A stretch of 64,000 nucleotides of DNA from Lunularia cruciata. Taxonomy: Eukaryota > Streptophyta > Marchantiopsida > Lunulariales > Lunulariaceae. The notes below the pieces were generated by a model. It was not told where the DNA came from, searched no databases, and saw nothing but the letters and a program-made list of their open reading frames with translations. The stretch covers positions 2,790,001 to 2,854,000 of the forward strand of contig OX419757.1 of NCBI GenBank assembly GCA_948567375.1, written 5' to 3'. The position numbers and the translations under genes were made by a program. The first letter of the stretch is position 1. Each line of letters starts with the position of its first letter. Positions 33,186 to 43,609 of this stretch are shown in pieces.

Positions 33186-35640
33186 TTTGGTGGAGATTTC
33201 ACACGGAGATTATGCATCAACTACAATGATGCCAACCAAGAAAGATATTTATGGCAACTACACAAATAGGTGGATGTGTGGAAAATACCATCCTATCAAT
33301 TGATAGATTAGGGCTGATTGGTATACCATGCCTACATTGGAAGAGATCTTTGATGCAATTGGGCATGCAAAGGTCTTGAGTACTTTGGATCTTTGAGTAG
33401 GATATCATCAGTTGCCAATCAAGGAGGAGGATAAGTCCAAGATAAAAATTTTGGGCTATTGATTCTCATGGCAAGGATGTGTTATATCAGTGGAGGTTCT
33501 TACCATTTGGGTTAAAAAATGCTCATGTTGAGTTCCACGATATGGATAGGAGTGGTGTTGGAGAGATGAGCAGGAGAGATATTTTGTAGTGCTCAAGGAG
33601 AGGTTGACATCTGCTCCTATTTTGAGGAGATAGATCAGAGGATGATCATTTTAGGTTCACACTAATTGGAGTATGTTGGAGCTTGGAGTAGTGCTCACCC
33701 AACATGATGATGAGGGGAAGGAGTTTGTGGTGGCCTATGTTAGTTGCTCCAAAAATTCAACGAAGGTGAAGTATAATTCATATGAGGGAGAGTGCTTGGC
33801 AGCAATTTGGGCAATAGCACATTTTTGATGTTACCTATTTGGTAACCCCTTTACTCTCATCACTATCATCAACAATTGAAGTGGTTGATGGAGTACGACA
33901 AGCTTTCAAGGAAGCTTGCATTATGGGCTCTGATTTTACAAGAGTATGATTTCATAATTATTCACAGACCTGGAGTGGTGAACCTTGATATAGATAGGTT
34001 GAGTAGAAACCCATGTCCCAGCCAACAAGATCAAACTGGAGCATGTTAGCATGGTGAGACAAATGATAAGATGGTGCCAGAATGGCATGCATTTGCCTTT
34101 CTCTATATAGTTTTTGAGACTTTGGTGGTATCTCTCTCAACGGATACAAAAGGAGGTATTGAGGTCATAGATCCAAAGAGTGAAGATATTGGTATAATTA
34201 AATGAGACATTCATGATGATGTCTTAATGATGGACTATCTTTGCAAGGGTGTTGTGGGTGGCACAATTGGGGCCAAGGAGAGAGACCATGTTCTTCAACG
34301 GGCTAGGCGGTTCAGATTGGAGGGTAGACACCTTTTGTGTGTATGGGAGGATGGTAGAGTGAGAGTAGTACCACTTCCATCTTAGAGACTATAATTGATC
34401 AATCATGCTCATGAGGAGTTAGGACATTTTGGAGTAAAGCGTACATATAGCTTACTCTAGAGTCATTTTTGGTGGCATGGTATGCAAACCAATGTACAAT
34501 AGTTTGTTGTTAGATGTGTAGTTTGTGATCAAGTTAGAGTATCATTCAATGCTCTTATGCCACAATTGCACCCATTACTTATCATGAGATTGGGTTATTG
34601 TTTGAGTTTGGACTTTGTTGGACCTTTATCGTTGATTATGAGATATCATCGGTACATTTTGGTGATGGTTGAGCACTTCTCTAAGTGGATTGAGTTGGTA
34701 GCACTTCTTCAACAAGTCCAATGAAGGGACGGCTTACTTGTTCATAGATCAAATTCTTAGTCATTTTGGTGCACCAATTAAGGTTTTGGCTGATCAAGGT
34801 ATAGAGTTCTTGGGAGAGTTTTAGGTCTTGTGTGACAAGACTTTGATTGATCATTGTACTACCTCCTAAGATCACCATGAGGCAAATGGCTTAGTAGAGA
34901 GAGTGGTTTAGATAATGAAGAGAGGATTGCAAAAGTATGGTTTGCAGAGAGGCCACTTGGGAGATTGGGATCTCTAATTACCTTGGTTGGCCATGGGCTA
35001 TCGGTTCAGCTGGCAAGCCTCCTTAACATCCTTCTCTCCTTACTTTCTACTCTATGGATGAGATCCAGATTTACATGCACCATCCATCAAGATGCTACTA
35101 TAGTGTTGGACTTGGATGATCCAAATGTATGGATGAGCGCATGATCTGAACAGGCAAAAATCTTTTGGAAAGTGATGCCAATGGCCTTTGGGAACTTGGT
35201 GATTGCTCAACATAGGGATACCTTATGTTATGCTACTATTTGAGAGGAGATTATAGACCCTCAATCCATTGATTTCATCTAGGTGACTATGTCTATCTAC
35301 AACAGATAGCACCAAATATTTCTACATGCCCCACTATCTTGAGAGTGCATGAGGTTTTACCCTCTAGAGTCCTTGTGTTAGAAGGACGTGATGATGTTGT
35401 TTGGAAGGATCATGTGCACAATTGTGCACCATGCCACCTCCCAAACATTGATGGTACTATGGACCCAAGCTTGGCACTTGTACGAGCAAGCTTGTAGTAT
35501 ATATTATGCGACTCTTTTGGTGGAGTTACTATGTTAGTGTGTGATAATTGTTTGAGAGGATGGCACATGGCATATGGCATGTATGACTCCTCCCCTCATG
35601 GTGGTTCCTTAGGAACAATAGTTATGTCCTAGATGTACCT
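33186..35640 (+). pseudogene. pol: RT (deleted), RNase H, integrase and PHD finger of fragment B
   Basis: RT starts as in A, but the part with the YxDD catalytic box is deleted: near 33,540 the sequence jumps from the thumb-proximal LPFGLKNA region to the RNase H tether. RNase H runs to about 33,990 and ends DIDRLSRNPCPS. Integrase shows the H-H-C-C zinc-binding region (HEELGHFGVKRTY to CVVCDQV, 34,404-34,540), core residues in LDFVGP, DQGIEFLGEF and the HHEANGLVERVV segment, and a GPY/F-like C-terminal part. A PHD finger follows at 35,495-35,640 with VTMLVCDNCLRGWHMA, then MTPPL and a final C-x2-C. The first ligand pair reads Y-x2-C here, and a short duplication disrupts the middle. Confidence 0.85.
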
Positions 35641-35813
35641 GACCTATGGCTATATCATCCTTTATATGATATAGATTGTAGACAAGCAACTAACGATGGG
35701 GCTCGATAGCACCAGGCCTCCTGATCTTTTGCCCACCATAGGATATACCATATACTTGGAGTAGAAGGCCAATATGGAGTCAGAGGGACCTAACTGCCAA
35801 CTAAGGGGGCGAT

Positions 35814-36488
35814 TGTGGCACTTTAGAATCCATGTATGACTTATGTGCGAGTTGTGCTACATAGTATGTTATGTTGACAATAATGTATGTTGACAGTGAT
35901 GTATGTTGTGTAGCAATGTATATATGCACAACAATTGTTATGCCATTTGTAGCTTCACATCTAGATTGCTCGGACTCTAGAGTAGCATTTGATAAGAGTT
36001 AGAAGTATTTTGGTAATTACTCATAGACTACTTTCTAACAGTTAGATTTTTCGTTTTGGGTACTAACTACATGGTGGAGCCCATCGTTACTTGCACCATT
36101 CACACTGTCAAGTGTACCATCAGTGGAACATTTGGTGTGAGACCTAGGTCAAAATCAAGAGTATACCCTAAGAGTGTAGCTCCAAAGAGCTCACTTCTTT
36201 ATTGTTGAGCCTTTGAGTTCTTGGCTATGGTGGACAAAGGTTGGCAAGCGTCACCTAGATTCTCTTAGCTAGAGTGGGTATGGCTTGACTGTGATCAGTG
36301 CCCAGTTGTTAGTAAATTATAGAGTGATAGATCAAGTATTGATCTGATTGAGTGTGAGTCGAGTTGTGAAAATGAACTGATTATGTGGCACTTTAGAGTC
36401 CATGTAGGACTTATGTATGAGTTGTGCTTCTATAGTATATGATGTTGACATCAATGTATGTTGTGTAGCAATGTGTATATGCACAACA
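35814..36488 (+). repeat. Right terminal region of fragment B, with a short TG...CA module on both sides
   Basis: A purine-rich tract (AAGGGGGCGAT) precedes TGTGGCACTTTA at 35,814. A module from TGTGGCAC to CACAACA (about 105-120 bp) occurs here and again at 36,384-36,488. Between them is about 450 bp homologous to the family leader, cut at ...GATTA. Either the short module is the true LTR, or the whole block is a truncated, rearranged long LTR. Confidence 0.6.
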
Positions 36489-38315
36489 AGATGGGTTGAG
36501 TAGAAATCCATGTCCCAGCCAGCAAGATCAGACTGGAGCATGTTGGTATGGGGAGAATAGATGAGGAGATGGTGCGAAGTTGGCATGCATCTGCGTTTCT
36601 TTGTATATTTTTTGAGGCTTTGATGATATCTCTCACAGTGCATACAAGAGGAGTTATTGAGGTCACAAATCCAAAGAGTGGAGATAATGGTATAGTTCAA
36701 TGAGACATTCATGATGATGTCTTAGTGATGGACTATCTTTGCATAGGTGTTGTGGGTGGCACAATTGGAGCCAAGGAGAGAGACCATGTTCTTTAGTGAG
36801 CCAGGCGGTTCAGATTGGAGTGCAAACACCTTCTTTGTGTATGGGAAGATGGTAGAGTATGAGTAGTACCACTTCAATCTCAAAGACCACAAGTGGTCCA
36901 TCATTCTCATGAGGAGCTAGGACATTTTGGAGTAAAGCGTACATATAGCTTACTCCAAAGTCATTATTGGTGGCATGGCATGCAGGCCGATGTACAATAT
37001 TTTTTTGTGAGATGTGTGGTTTGTGACCAAGTTAGAGCATCATTTAATGCTCCTATGCCATAGTTACACCCATTACCTATTATGGGATTGGGTTACCATT
37101 GGAGTTTGGACTTTGTTGGACCTTTAGTGTTTACTATGAGACATCATCGGTATGTTTTGGTGATGGTGGAGCACTCTCCAAGTGGATTGAGTTGGTGGCA
37201 CTTCCTGACAAGTCCAGTGAAGGGACGGCTTACTCGTTCTTGGATCGGGTTCTGAGTCATTTGGTCTACCAATTGAGGTTTTGAATGATCAAGGTACAGA
37301 GTTTTGGGAGGAGTTTCAAGTCTTGTGTGATAAGGCTTGATTGATCATCATCCTACCTCTCAAGATCACCATGAGGCAGATGGCTTAGCAGAGATAGTGG
37401 TTCAAACAATGAAGAGAAGATTGTGGAAATATGGTTTATAGAGAGGCCACTTGTGAGATTGGGATCTCCAATTACCTTGGTTGGCCATGGGCTATCGGTT
37501 CAAACAACAAGCCTCCTTAGCATCCTTCTCTCCTTACTTTCTACCCTATGAACAAGATCCAAATTTATCTACATTTGTCATTTGTCAAGATGCTACTATA
37601 GTTTTAGACTTGGATGATGCAGATGTATGGATGAGCGCATGTTCTGAACCGGCAAATATCTTTTGAAGAGTGATGCCGATGGCCTTTGAGAACTTGGTGA
37701 TTGCTCAGCATAAGGATACCTCACGTTATGCTATCATTCATGGAGGAGGTTATAGATCCTCAATCCGATGATTTCATCCATGTGACTATGTATATCTACA
37801 ACAAACAACACCGACGACACTTGATATTTCCATTGGCGGCACTATCTTGAAAGTGCGTGAGGTTTTGCCATTTGGAGTCCTTGTGTTGGAAGGACGTGAA
37901 GGTGTTATTTGGAAGGATTAAATGTGCAATTGTGCACCATGCCACCTCCCAAACATTGATGGTATTATGGATGCAAACTTAGCACTTGTACGAGTAAGCT
38001 TGAGGTGTATGTTATGCGGTTCTTCTAGTGGAGTTGTTACTATGTTAGTGTGTGATAGCTATTCGAGAAGATGGCATATGGCATGTATGACTCCTCCCCT
38101 CATAATGGTTCCTCAAGGATAGTGGTTATGTCCTATGTGCACTTAACTTATAGCTAGTTCATCGTTTATATGGTATAGATTGCACACAAGCAACTAATGA
38201 TGGGGCTCGATAGTACCCGACTTCCTGATCTTTTGCCCACCATAGAGTATACCATATACTTGGAGTAGATGGTATCTAGAGTTAGAGGGACCTAATTGCT
38301 AGCTAGGGAGGCAAT
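36489..38315 (+). pseudogene. pol: Integrase and PHD finger of fragment C
   Basis: Begins at GATGGGTTGAGTAGAAATCC, equivalent to the RNase H end at about 34,000 in B, and runs colinear with B at roughly 88-90% identity by eye. The H-H-C-C region is at 36,905-37,030 and the core includes LDFVGPL (about 37,106). The PHD finger at 37,996-38,140 reads CMLCGS, VTMLVCDSYSRRWHMAC, MTPPL and WLCPMC, so seven of eight zinc ligands are visible and one Cys has become Tyr. A linker with CNCAPCHLPNIDG precedes it. Confidence 0.85.
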
Positions 38316-38967
38316 TGTGGCACTTTAAGGTCCATGTATGACTTATGTGTGAGTTGTGCTTCTATAGTGTATGATGTTGACAGCGATATATGTTGTGTAG
38401 CAATGTATATACGCACAAAAATTGTCATGCCATTTATAACATCACACCTAGATTGCTCAGATTTTGGAGTAGTAGTGTTGGTTGTCAAGAATATTTGGTA
38501 GTTACTCATAGACTACTTGTTGGCGGACAGATTTTGTATTTGGGGTATTGACTACATGGTAAGGCCCACCATCACTTGCACCATTGGGTGTGCTTTTAGT
38601 GGGACCATCAGGCTTTGAGACCTAGCTCGAGCCCAAGGGGTATAGTTTTGAAGTGTCGCTCTAGAGAGCTCACTTCTTTGATGTTGAGCCTTCGAGTTCC
38701 TGGCTATGGTGGACAGAGGCCGACAAGTATCACCTGAATTCTCTTAGCTAGAGTGGGTGTGATTTGACTGTAATCAGTGCCCAATTGTTGGCAGATTATT
38801 GAGTGATAGATCAAGTACTGATCTGACTAAGCGTGATTTGAGTTGTGTAACAAATTGATTATTGTGGCACTTTAGAATCTATGTATGACTTATGTGTGAG
38901 TTGTGCTTCTATAGTATGTGATGTTGACATCAATGTATGTTGTATAGCAATGTATATATGTACAACA
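38316..38967 (+). repeat. Right terminal region of fragment C and of the array
   Basis: Same layout as 35,814-36,488: a purine-rich GCTAGGGAGGCAAT, then TGTGGCACTTTA, leader-like sequence cut at GATTAT, then a second TGTGGCAC...TACAACA module (38,863-38,967). The right edge abuts AAGAC, the flanking direct repeat. Confidence 0.6.
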
Positions 38968-38972
38968 AGACC

Positions 38973-39083
38973 CTATTAAGTTATGCAAGGATAAAACTTA
39001 AGCTCCAATAGCATCGGAATGATAAGCATGTCATAGTGTACCTACCTATGATGTTAGAGCTATCTAAATGGTACGGTCTACAT
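38973..39083. repeat. Segmental duplication unit 1, right remnant
   Basis: Matches 47,331-47,432 (CCTATTAAGTTATGCAAGG and onward) and completes unit 1 beyond the inserted array. Confidence 0.88.
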
Positions 39084-42000
39084 ATTATTGGAGCTTTTGA
39101 GATTACTACTCCAGCCATTGCTTTGTGCTCTCCGAGGCACAATGGACACACTCTATTTAAAGGAAGTTACAAAATGAGAAAGTGAGAATACTATTTTATG
39201 TTATCTTGAATGGTAAGCTTTGGTGAAATCTTTGATAAACCAATTGAATGTCATATCTGTTCATTCCACACAATTTGAAAGTGAGTGGAACAAAGATATA
39301 ACCTTGATGCATACCTCTCTACTTGGAGCCTTGGTTTCTATCACTCCACTTGCTTACCTATCCCCATATTTTAGAGCATGGGTTAACACTCTCTATGAAA
39401 GTACATTGCAAGTGAGTTATATGATCACAACATTTGCAACTATCATTTTTATTGTGGATTAGATACTCATGTTGCATGTAAAATTTACCAATACTCTCTC
39501 CAAGGGATGTATTCACTCTCTTGTGCAATTGCAAACACTATATCTCTAATGGCATCATTCATAACTCTCATTTGTCCTCCAAAAGGAGGTCATATAGACC
39601 ACTATTGAATCTAAGGTAGCATCAAACTCACAAGTCAATAATTGAAATGTAGATAGGTAGACTAAACCTAAATAGAACCTCATCAAAATAGAGAAAATAG
39701 TTTGTGCAAGTTGGAATACTTTGAAGGTTCAGCTAAGATCCAAGAGAATCCATCTCCAAGATGAAAGCAAGAGCAAGAGCAAAAATAAAGCAAAAAATGG
39801 GCCCTAGTGATATAAGGAATGGATATGTCAACTAGGAGAGAATGTAATGCATGTTGAAATTTGCAATCCATCAAGGAAGATTGAACACTTTTGGTTTAAT
39901 CAAAAGGTAAAGAGGTAAAGGATGAAAATTATCATGTAAGTGTGAGGACCAACTATCTCTTGTCTATTGCAAAAGTACATGGACAAGAAAGGACCCCTAC
40001 TCCATCTCAATCACAAATGTCTCCAAGATAGGACTATTTGCAATTACATAATTGGAGCAAAGAAAGATGCCAAGAATATTCAACTACCAAAAAATGCTCA
40101 AGTAACATCTACTTTATGGAAAGTAGGCCTACCCTTCCATACACGATTGCTTGAGATGTCAATCTATGCACCATATCCTTTATCATACACTCAAAGGCAC
40201 TTGGTCTAATGATATTACCAAAGACTCCCACTATTCTTATATGAGAAGCTCTTATATTTGATAGGAAGGCCAAAGAACCATGCAAAGTAAGTAAATCAGT
40301 TAATATGCAATACTAGAGGAGAGTATAGCAAATGAAATTTGTGTATCTCCTTGCATATAAAGGAAGGTTATCTACATGAAGGATATCCTTTGCAAGAGCA
40401 ATATCTAAAAATCATGTTACAAAATCCATGGACATTAGTGGCACCTCAAGAATAAATAAATAATTTATGAGATACACACATTTGGAAGCTAGAGGTGTGG
40501 AGGAATACTTAAACGAGATCATGCTCCACACTTTGGCACCTTAATTCTCAAACCTACTAGGTGAAGCTTGGTAGTAGAGTAATCAAAGGCCTAGCTAATC
40601 TGGTCTACAATAGTGGTATGTATGTATTATTTGCAAAGGAAGGAAAGACAGAACCTAGCATGGCAAATGTAGTAGACAAGAGAGCACAAAAATAAGTTAA
40701 GCAAATAGAGGTATTACTAAAACTCTACTTGTTTTGTACTGATTGTTAATTGGAAAAAGAACAGTAGAAGGACAACTAAAATAGTAAGACTTGTTAAGGA
40801 TCCACAGGCTTATCCTAAGCTATCTAAAGATTGATGCACGTCATGTGCATCGATTTTATTGAAAGTCTTCTAACATCTACCTATATGATAACCCAATATA
40901 GAGGGATATCAAGAGTGCTTAAATGCTTAAAGATATAACCTCACCACTTCTTTGAGAAGCAATTCCAAACTTATATGGACTACGGTGTTTTTGTAGTGGA
41001 GTGCAGTGTTAGAGAATAATAGTCCGGCTAACAAGAGGCAAGAACAGATCCAAGGAATCCCATGTCAATCTATCAAATGGTAAACAAAAAACTTGTCTAG
41101 CCTCATCATGAAGTGCATAAGGAAGCCTATGGAGAAAGTATAGATATGAAAATCTAATCTCAAATAATCCAATAATATGGAAAACCTAAGATGCAGATCA
41201 CTCCTAAAACTCAATCAATATCCCTGAAATAGTCAACAAGAGGATCAACAAAGTGTATAAGCATGAATGTCAATAATGATAATATGGTTGCTTGCCTTTG
41301 TAATCATAGTCTTTGTGCATCTTTCCTATTTGGGTCTTTACCCCTTCTGAGGTAAAGATTATATGACATACAAGGCATAGTGTATCTCTAGACTTTAGAT
41401 TCCCTTGCACATGGAAGTAGAGTAATAACTTACACAAAAATAAAAATAATAGCACATAATACTCCATCCTATATCTCCCCGTACTTGCAAAATCACAACC
41501 CATTCACAATCTACTTCATATGAGTAAATACAAATTCTCCAAAACTTAAAAATTCTAAATCATTCAGAACTTTTATTTCATATTTCCATTGTTTTCAAAC
41601 CTTTTTTTTGGGATTAAAGATAAGAAAATCAAATTTTTAGAAAAATAATTTCTCAACCCCATCCTCAAGTTATTACTCCAAATTCTAGAACTCTGAATAT
41701 ACTCATATATTTTTACACACTTCTCAGTAGGGTTCAATATGGATACCAATAAACCAAAATTAGAATACAAAGTGAATCGATTATTCACTTACTTCCTTTA
41801 CTCTAATATGCATTCAGTAATTTCAAAGTATCTTTCCCATCCTAGTCTTATTGCTCACTCTCTTTCTCTTGCCGCTCCACACTCCGAGTACTTTGTTTTT
41901 TAATATTTTAGAATGATTTGCAATTTTGTCCAAGGAGTTCATTATGGCTTCCTAGTTCAAACTACCATACCCAAAACAAACATAAGAACGCATTTTCAGA

Positions 42001-43502
42001 TTGCTTGAGTAGAATGGAGTAAGGGGCAAAACCTAGGCAGGCCCGAGAAAAGGACAAAGCGGATGCTATTGAGGTAAGCCTGCGATTCCGTGATGAACTA
42101 AAATGGTTTGAAATCTAGAAAATGTTGATGTGGTTAAGTTTGGCAGTGATCGTTTAAAAGGTGAATCAACCCGAGAAATAAGCTGTCATTCTATGACCTT
42201 CTTCCTTGTGTAGCTCTCCCCAAAAGCTGTTGTATTTCCAATCCATAGAATCTACATATGATTGATTCGAAAGCAATAGCTAACTTATAGAGTATGCAAA
42301 GCAAATTTTTTTTAACAATTTTTCGTTATTTTTCAATTTTATTATCTAAAATTTAAACATAAAATTTAAATTTTCAGGTTGTTTTAAGGATACCACTATT
42401 ATATTGGTTATAGTTAACCTTCAATATCGTGTTTAATATAAAAAATAATCAATTCCATAAATTTATATTTTAATTATTATCCTTATAATTCAATATTAAA
42501 ATAGAGTTCTATAATCATTTATAGTGTTCTAAATGCACAAATAAATTTATTTTTATTTTGGAAGTAAATTTTCCTTACTTCTATTTTATTTTTGTGGTTT
42601 CTGTAATCATAATAAAAATTTATAGTTCCTTGAGATTATAAGTGTAAATTTTCCATAAATCCTACCAATATGAAAAGTCTAGAATCTTCAAGTAAATACC
42701 TTTTTTCACAATGAAAGAATCTATTTCTTCTTAGCATAACTTTTTTTTTTGTCTATTTTGTGCCTATTACACTTAAACCATAGTAAGAGTTTTTGTCTAC
42801 ACTAATTTTATGATTTTCACTATTTGAATTTTACATATTTTCTTTAATCTCTATTAAATACTTCAGAAAGTAGATAGATGTTGTATTTCTTCAATTTCCT
42901 GTGAATACTTTAAAATATAGATAGATCAAAGTGAATAAGTAAAGTAGACTCATTTATCTAATGAAAGGGAGAATGTGAAGTAGAAATCCTTTATAAGTAT
43001 CATGTATCACTACTTTGCTTTCAAGTTCACTCATGGTTTATTCTTGACTTTGGAACTCAAGAAGTCAACAAGAATGACTCCATGCATCACTTTTTGTGGT
43101 TTATTTTAATATTTTCACAAACAAACTTCAAGTTATCTTTTCACAACTTTACTCCAAAATTTATTTTTTTCTTGACTTTTCTCTCAAAGTTACTTCTAAT
43201 TGTTCTCTTTTATTTTTTTCCCTTGGACATTGCCTTTTACTTATTCTAAATCCTAAACTAAATTGCCTTGTAAAGTTCACCTAACACTACTTGATATCAA
43301 CTTTGCTTCCAAAGTCACTTTCTATTGTTTGTTCCATCTTTTCTCTTATAGTCATTTCCCATGGCTTATTTTTGACTTTGCTCACGTGGTCACATCCAAT
43401 TATTGTTCTTTCTACTTTACTTTATTCCCACCTCCACTCCTTAAGTCCCATCTTATTGAGGAAAAACACTCATTAGTATGTCATTATAGTTAGACACGAG
43501 GA
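39084..43502. repeat. 4.4 kb dispersed repeat, copy 1
   Basis: Colinear and in the same orientation with 55,908-60,214. It contains on the minus strand (about 40,740-41,880) a decayed copy of the non-LTR element with the zinc-finger relic KTQIGKMHKDYD at about 41,290-41,350. The right third (41,900-43,500) is very AT-rich with T-rich runs. No intact gene is visible. Both copies end with CACTCATTAG(T/C)ATGTCATTA. Confidence 0.85.
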
Positions 43503-43609
43503 CATCTGCATTGGTAGGCAACGCAGTCATAATAAAGAACACTAGCATATAAGATTCAATAAGCAAATGGTAAATGTAGATGTAATAAGGAGGAACACTT
43601 ACACTCATC

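Larger units (their letters stand above)
17484..38967 (+). mobile_element. Nested/tandem array of methyltransferase- and PHD-bearing Ty3/gypsy fragments (A, B, C)
   Basis: The block is flanked by AAGAC at 17,479-17,483 and 38,968-38,972, and the paralogous locus at 47,326-47,330 carries the unoccupied site (AAGAT followed by CCTATTAAG). Inside are three plus-strand fragments of one family. A (17,484-27,462) has leader, gag, protease, methyltransferase, RT and RNase H. B (27,463-36,488) has the same plus integrase and PHD finger, but an RT deletion. C (36,489-38,967) has integrase, PHD and the right end. Combined order is Gag-PR-DNMT-RT-RH-IN-PHD. All copies are inactive. The terminal repeats are not fully resolved. 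Confidence 0.85.
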
